Below are positions 21,213 to 24,223 of a stretch of 24,223 bases of DNA, one piece after another. The stretch covers positions 1 through 24,223 of the IMG/VR virus record IMGVR_UViG_3300020445_000072; one strand, written 5' to 3'. Position numbers and translations under genes: made by a program. Source of the DNA: a virus. How positions within the stretch are numbered: position 1 is the stretch's first letter; every line of letters starts with the position of its first letter. The notes under the pieces were generated by a model. That model worked only from the letters and a program-made list of their open reading frames with translations. It had not been told where the DNA came from and ran no database searches.

Positions 21213-22340
21213 TTGAGTAGTATCTACAGATATCCATTAAAGCCGCCTGTTGAGTCCAGTGGGATCGACAGTGTTGAAGGTCCAACAGAAGCAATTGACT
21301 ACTTAGTTCTGAAAAGATCTAGGATATTTTATGATGAAACAAAGGCAATTGGTGATGTCAACATTCATCACTTGACTGAGGCAGGAGCTCCAAGGGGAGG
21401 TGGAAAACTTGTAAGAAGACAGTATCAAGATGGATGTGTGTACCTTGCTATGCCACCACAACTATCAACAGCATATCAAGCAGCATATAGTCAGCAAGAT
21501 ATAGGTGTTATGGGTCTGGGATTAGCAGAGATGACATCTAGTGGCGGTGATTTTGGAAAGTTAGTAGATGCAATTCAAGGTGCTGCAGGAGCAGGTCTAC
21601 CTGAATTTGCAGGATCAACTGCTACTAGCATAGCTAACTCATTTGGTAACATGTTAGGACTTGCAGGGCAAATGGATGCAAATGCATTATCTCAACTTAA
21701 TAGAGGAAAGGTTTTTAACCCATTTTCTGAACAAGTATTCAAAAGTATGGCATTCAGACAACATCAATTTAATTTTAAGATGTTAGCTAAAAGTCAAGCT
21801 GAAGCAGCAATGATTCAAAAGATAATTGACTGGATAAAACTGGGTGCTACTCCAAAAGTTGAAGCTGGAAGCGGTGATTGGGAAAAAGACTTTATGGGCA
21901 CAAAATCAACATCAACAAAATGGACCTCTGATGGGAAAAAAGAGACTGTATCCAATGATCAAAAAGATGCAGCAGCTAAAATCAAAACGAAACTAGAAGA
22001 TGCAGGAAATGTCTCACAAAACCAAAGATTCTTCCAAATACCAGACCATTTTGATCTTAGATTTGTCAGAGTAGATCCTGCTAAACAAGATAGGTGGTAT
22101 AACCCTACTGGGGATAATGCAGGTGGGTTTGATGATGGATCAGGATTCCAAAGTATGCACTTTAAGATACATCCATCATTTTGCAATAACGTTGGTGTTA
22201 ATTATACTCCAGATGGTCAATACACATCATTCAAAAATATTAAAAATGGTAACCAAATTCAAGTACCAGCAATCCAACTATCATTACAATTCATTGAAAC
22301 AAGACTAGTAAGTCAACAAAACGTACAACAAGGATACTAA
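21213..22340 (+). CDS. 48: Baseplate tail-tube cap protein gp48
   Basis: This 375-residue protein starts at a TTG with TAGG about 7 nt upstream; no in-frame ATG lies nearby. The N-terminus Ile-Tyr-Arg-Tyr-Pro-Leu and the early Tyr-Leu-Val-Leu-Lys-Arg are typical of cyanophage gp48. The C-terminal part has Phe-Lys-Met-Leu-Ala-Lys-Ser-Gln-Ala-Glu-Ala and a long strand region with Pro-Asp-His-Phe-Asp-Leu-Arg-Phe-Val and Gln-Leu-Ser-Leu-Gln-Phe-Ile-Glu-Thr, as in the tube-like domain of T4 gp48 (364 residues). Between them is an Ala/Gly-rich insert (about 95-170). gp48 caps the central hub, and gp54 then starts the tube on it. It is coupled to gp53 by TAATG. Confidence 0.85.
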   Translation: MSSIYRYPLKPPVESSGIDSVEGPTEAIDYLVLKRSRIFYDETKAIGDVNIHHLTEAGAPRGGGKLVRRQYQDGCVYLAMPPQLSTAYQAAYSQQDIGVMGLGLAEMTSSGGDFGKLVDAIQGAAGAGLPEFAGSTATSIANSFGNMLGLAGQMDANALSQLNRGKVFNPFSEQVFKSMAFRQHQFNFKMLAKSQAEAAMIQKIIDWIKLGATPKVEAGSGDWEKDFMGTKSTSTKWTSDGKKETVSNDQKDAAAKIKTKLEDAGNVSQNQRFFQIPDHFDLRFVRVDPAKQDRWYNPTGDNAGGFDDGSGFQSMHFKIHPSFCNNVGVNYTPDGQYTSFKNIKNGNQIQVPAIQLSLQFIETRLVSQQNVQQGY

Positions 22341-23119
22341 TGTATTTTTCACAACTACCAGATGTTTTCATCGGAGAAGGATTAGACGATACAGAATCCT
22401 TCAAATATCGTCTTGTCAAGAATATCTTCAGAAGAGTAAAAATACGATCTGATATAGCAGATGTAGCAACTAGCTTTGAATCTTATATACTTGGAGATGA
22501 TGAAACTCCTGAACTAATTGCTCAGGCATTATGGCAGAATGGTCATTATGACTGGGTTATACTATTAGGAAATAATATTACAGATTTTTATGAGCAATGG
22601 CCTAAAAATTCAAATGATTTAACCGACTACTGTAGAGAGAAATATAACGATATTGAAGCTATACATCATTATGAAACCAATGAGATCAAGTACAATGATG
22701 ATATTGTAATGTATAAAGAAGGTCTACAAGTTAACGAATCATTCCGTGCTGTAGTTGATGGAACGACATTAACAGCAGAACAATCCAGAAACCCAATTAG
22801 TAACTATGAGTGGGAATATTATCTAAACGAAAAGAAAAGAATGATTAGAATACCTACAACATTAATGTTTGATGTAATGAACTCAGAATTTGAGAATTTG
22901 ATTGCTTATGAACCTCATTCAGAACTTGATGAATTTGGCAATAAAAAAACGCCCCTAAATGTGGCGCAGAGATTCTTGGATGTATCTGGTTATGTTACTG
23001 GAAGTATTAGTAAGTCAGATGAAATTGGCACAGTAACCTCATACGATTACGGTCCAAGTGCAACAACAAGTACAGCAGGTGTAGCAACAACTGTCGCAAG
23101 TCAAACTGTTACTGTCTAA
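22340..23119 (+). CDS. 53: Baseplate wedge protein gp53
   Basis: In this 259-residue protein, residues 1-110 carry the gp53 hallmark: Lys-Tyr/Phe-containing N-terminus, Phe-Glu-Ser-Tyr-Ile-Leu, Pro-Glu-Leu-Ile-Ala-Gln-Ala-Leu-Trp, then His-Tyr-Asp-Trp-Val-Ile-Leu-Leu-Gly-Asn-Asn and Asp-Phe-Tyr-Glu-Gln-Trp-Pro. This is the LysM-like part that in T4 clamps neighbouring wedges together. The middle (110-210) is charged. The last ~45 residues are a Ser/Thr/Ala/Val-rich tail not expected in T4 gp53 (196 residues). Its ATG overlaps the gp48 stop. Its stop overlaps that of the convergent minus-strand small gene. Confidence 0.85.
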   Translation: MYFSQLPDVFIGEGLDDTESFKYRLVKNIFRRVKIRSDIADVATSFESYILGDDETPELIAQALWQNGHYDWVILLGNNITDFYEQWPKNSNDLTDYCREKYNDIEAIHHYETNEIKYNDDIVMYKEGLQVNESFRAVVDGTTLTAEQSRNPISNYEWEYYLNEKKRMIRIPTTLMFDVMNSEFENLIAYEPHSELDEFGNKKTPLNVAQRFLDVSGYVTGSISKSDEIGTVTSYDYGPSATTSTAGVATTVASQTVTV

Positions 23120-23301
23120 TCGTCTTGGGGAAGACCATGAGACTCATACTCGAGCTGTTGCTCTAGAAAAGCAATCTGATCAAGCAATTCCTTATTTTCC
23201 TTCTCTAATTCCTCAATATGATCCTGATATACTGTTAGCATGGATTCGTATTTTTCATTTTGGAGTTCGAGTTCGTACCATGATTTAATTTCATCGTACA
23301 T
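23116..23301 (-). CDS. Small coiled-coil protein, 61 residues
   Basis: It runs from the ATG at 23301 to a TAG that overlaps the gp53 TAA on the opposite strand. Almost the entire protein is one acidic coiled coil with regular Leu/Ile spacing (for example Ile-Glu-Glu-Leu-Glu-Lys-Glu-Asn-Lys-Glu-Leu-Leu and Ile-Ala-Phe-Leu-Glu-Gln-Gln-Leu), preceded by Trp-Tyr-Glu-Leu-Glu-Leu. It probably forms a dimer or higher oligomer. No family name can be assigned; it may be regulatory or a scaffold. It is downstream of the Ycf35-like gene by 26 nt. Confidence 0.65.
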   Translation of the reverse strand: MYDEIKSWYELELQNEKYESMLTVYQDHIEELEKENKELLDQIAFLEQQLEYESHGLPQDD

Positions 23302-23327
23302 TTTTACTTAGACATTTAAGGTTTTCT

Positions 23328-23714
23328 TTATATCCATCTCGTTACGACCATTTCGACGGATTGGTCGTCTTTAGCGACTTCTTGACTTTCTACCTCAAAT
23401 CCCTCACTCTTTGCAGCAGCAGCGATTACTTCGATAGCGTATTGTTGAGATAACTTATCTATAAACCTTTTTACAGGAATTGGTTGATCCCAAGTCTGAA
23501 GATCTGTTACGAGTTCGTAACTTTGCGTAACCTCATTCCAACGAAACCCAATATCCTTGCCAATAGCGATATTGACGGTCATTTCCTCATGTTCATGATT
23601 AGTAGGATTCTCTAATTTCTCATCAATAAAAACTGGATGCCCCATTAGCATAAGTGCCTGTAATAGTGCTTTACGGTCTTTAATTTTGGTCTTGATTGTG
23701 CTGAAGTGTGACAT
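23328..23714 (-). CDS. ycf35: Ycf35-like protein (DUF1257)
   Basis: The 128 residues begin Met-Ser-His-Phe-Ser-Thr-Ile-Lys-Thr-Lys-Ile, the diagnostic start of the DUF1257/Ycf35 family found in cyanobacteria, plastids and cyanophages. Following features also match: a helix with Leu-Leu-Gln-Ala-Leu, a strand Val-Asn-Ile-Ala-Ile-Gly, Asp-Ile-Gly-Phe-Arg-Trp-Asn, and a C-terminal helix Gln-Gln-Tyr-Ala-Ile-Glu-Val. Length equals host members. The family's biochemical function is not established. It overlaps the upstream DUF2997 gene by 35 nt, and the same pair sits together in host genomes. Confidence 0.85.
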   Translation of the reverse strand: MSHFSTIKTKIKDRKALLQALMLMGHPVFIDEKLENPTNHEHEEMTVNIAIGKDIGFRWNEVTQSYELVTDLQTWDQPIPVKRFIDKLSQQYAIEVIAAAAKSEGFEVESQEVAKDDQSVEMVVTRWI

Positions 23715-23886
23715 TTTCCTGTTTTTGGTAATATTCTGAATTATGAATTCTGCGGGTTAAATCTCCAAGTTTCGCTTCAATGTCTTTAGTGAGATTTTCG
23801 CAAACATCACCTTTTACACCTTCGACTCGTTCTTCGACTATACCGTCTTGTCTAATTTTGAACGTAATTGTCTGTTTGTCTGTCAT
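23680..23886 (-). CDS. DUF2997 protein
   Basis: This 68-residue protein starts at an ATG with AAGG 8 nt upstream. The family pattern is a strand (Ile-Thr-Phe-Lys-Ile), Asp-Gly-Ile-Val-Glu-Glu-Arg-Val-Glu-Gly-Val-Lys-Gly, Cys-Glu-Asn-Leu-Thr, then Ile-Glu-Ala-Lys-Leu-Gly and Ser-Glu-Tyr-Tyr. This is DUF2997, which in cyanobacteria is paired with Ycf35. The last 12 codons overlap the start of the Ycf35 gene in another frame, implying coupled translation. Function unknown. Confidence 0.8.
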   Translation of the reverse strand: MTDKQTITFKIRQDGIVEERVEGVKGDVCENLTKDIEAKLGDLTRRIHNSEYYQKQENVTLQHNQDQN

Positions 23887-23962
23887 TGTAAAAACCTTAA
23901 TAATCTAAAAAATTGCCGAGTTTTTTTTGCGACTTTTTTGGAACTAAAAGTCGAATAATATA
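23887..23962. other. AT-rich leader with repeat copy 2 and a perfect hairpin
   Basis: This short intergenic stretch holds the second copy of a 20-bp repeat (23921-23940, first copy 6038-6057). It also holds an inverted repeat CGACTTTT (23930-23937) / AAAAGTCG (23946-23953) around an 8-nt loop. On neither strand is the stem followed by a T run, so it is not a standard terminator. It may structure the 5' leader of the DUF2997 transcript. No clear -35/-10 or late box is seen. Confidence 0.6.
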
Positions 23963-24223
23963 TCAACCTTGCCATATTAAATCAGGCATTGCCTGTTGTC
24001 CAGGTCTCATTACAAATAATAGTATAGCATATCCAACGAACCATATGATATTAAATATCCATGCTTGTCTTATCAGATACTTTCGTACACCCATAGCACG
24101 GTTGATCATTCTCTCATCATCATAACTCATTGGTTCTGATGTTGCTAACCTTCTTATGATCTGTTCTATGATCACTGCAATGATTGACCCTATCACTAAT
24201 GGATAGAATACAAAATTTGCGAA
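23963..24223 (-). CDS. Small membrane protein (N-terminus outside window)
   Basis: The frame is open to the right edge of the window; the 87 visible codons include an internal GTG at 24196 that could also be a start. Two hydrophobic segments are visible: one at the N-terminal end (Phe-Val-Phe-Tyr-Pro-Leu-Val-Ile-Gly-Ser-Ile-Ile) and one near the C-terminus (Trp-Ile-Phe-Asn-Ile-Ile-Trp-Phe-Val-Gly-Tyr-Ala). Between them is a charged loop with Asp-Asp-Glu-Arg-Met-Ile. It is probably an inner-membrane protein with two helices. Family unknown; it precedes DUF2997 by a 76-nt gap. Confidence 0.65.
   Translation of the reverse strand, partial: FANFVFYPLVIGSIIAVIIEQIIRRLATSEPMSYDDERMINRAMGVRKYLIRQAWIFNIIWFVGYAILLFVMRPGQQAMPDLIWQG

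Noticed and set aside
23930-23953. Rho-independent terminator
   Set aside because: The stem is good, but neither strand has a T run after the stem; the T run on the plus strand precedes it.
1-24223. tRNA genes, CRISPR arrays, insertion sequences or integrase attachment sites
   Set aside because: I saw no cloverleaf-like sequences, no spaced repeat arrays, no transposase or integrase motifs. Nearly all of the window is coding, with short gaps.

Overview
The window is part of the structural-gene region of a T4-like myovirus that infects marine picocyanobacteria (a cyanomyovirus). Two lines of evidence agree. First, it carries a T4-type baseplate, hub and tail set: gp4, gp54-like, gp26-like, tape measure, gp27-like, gp5, gp48 and gp53. 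Second, it carries genes of photosynthetic origin: ferredoxin, bilin reductase PcyA, a CpeT-type lyase, the Calvin-cycle inhibitor CP12, a NifU-type Fe-S scaffold, and the DUF2997/Ycf35 pair. The DNA is AT-rich and densely packed. All genes run leftward (minus strand) except gp48 and gp53.

Layout from left to right: (a) 1-4868 holds three large virion appendage or fibre genes, the first cut by the window edge. (b) 4899-7988 is a leftward cluster of small early-type genes read from a near-consensus sigma70 promoter at 8010-8038. It includes petF, pcyA, a NifU-like gene and many 43-81 residue proteins; five of these small genes were found by hand translation. (c) 8040-10619 is gp5, which has the OB fold and beta-helix but no T4-type lysozyme domain. 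(d) 10645-11992 is a late cassette of cp12, a 2OG-Fe(II) oxygenase and cpeT, inserted between gp27 and gp5. (e) 12052-21176 is the hub and tail operon. In transcription order it reads gp4, gp54-like, a gp26-like chaperone with an apparent -1 frameshift extension, an 857-residue tape-measure-like protein, a 921-residue hub/tape-measure protein with two cell-wall hydrolase domains, and gp27. (f) 21213-23119 is a two-gene plus-strand island, gp48-gp53. (g) 23116-24223 holds a small coiled-coil protein, DUF1257 (Ycf35), DUF2997 and a membrane protein cut by the right edge.

Regulation can be read directly. T4-style late promoter boxes (TATAAATA, CTAAATA or ATAAATA) lie 28-30 nt upstream of most late start codons and usually overlap the stop codon of the preceding gene. 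The photosynthesis-related genes split between an early unit (petF, pcyA, NifU-like) and a late unit (cp12, cpeT).

The two strongest candidates for new biology are these. One is a programmed -1 frameshift (T TTT TTC, followed by a perfect 10-bp stem) that joins the gp26-like protein to a 64-residue extension just upstream of the tape-measure gene. The other is the apparent move of peptidoglycan-degrading activity from gp5 into a 921-residue protein with amidase-like and SleB-like domains, whose N-terminus is paralogous to the neighbouring tape-measure-like protein.
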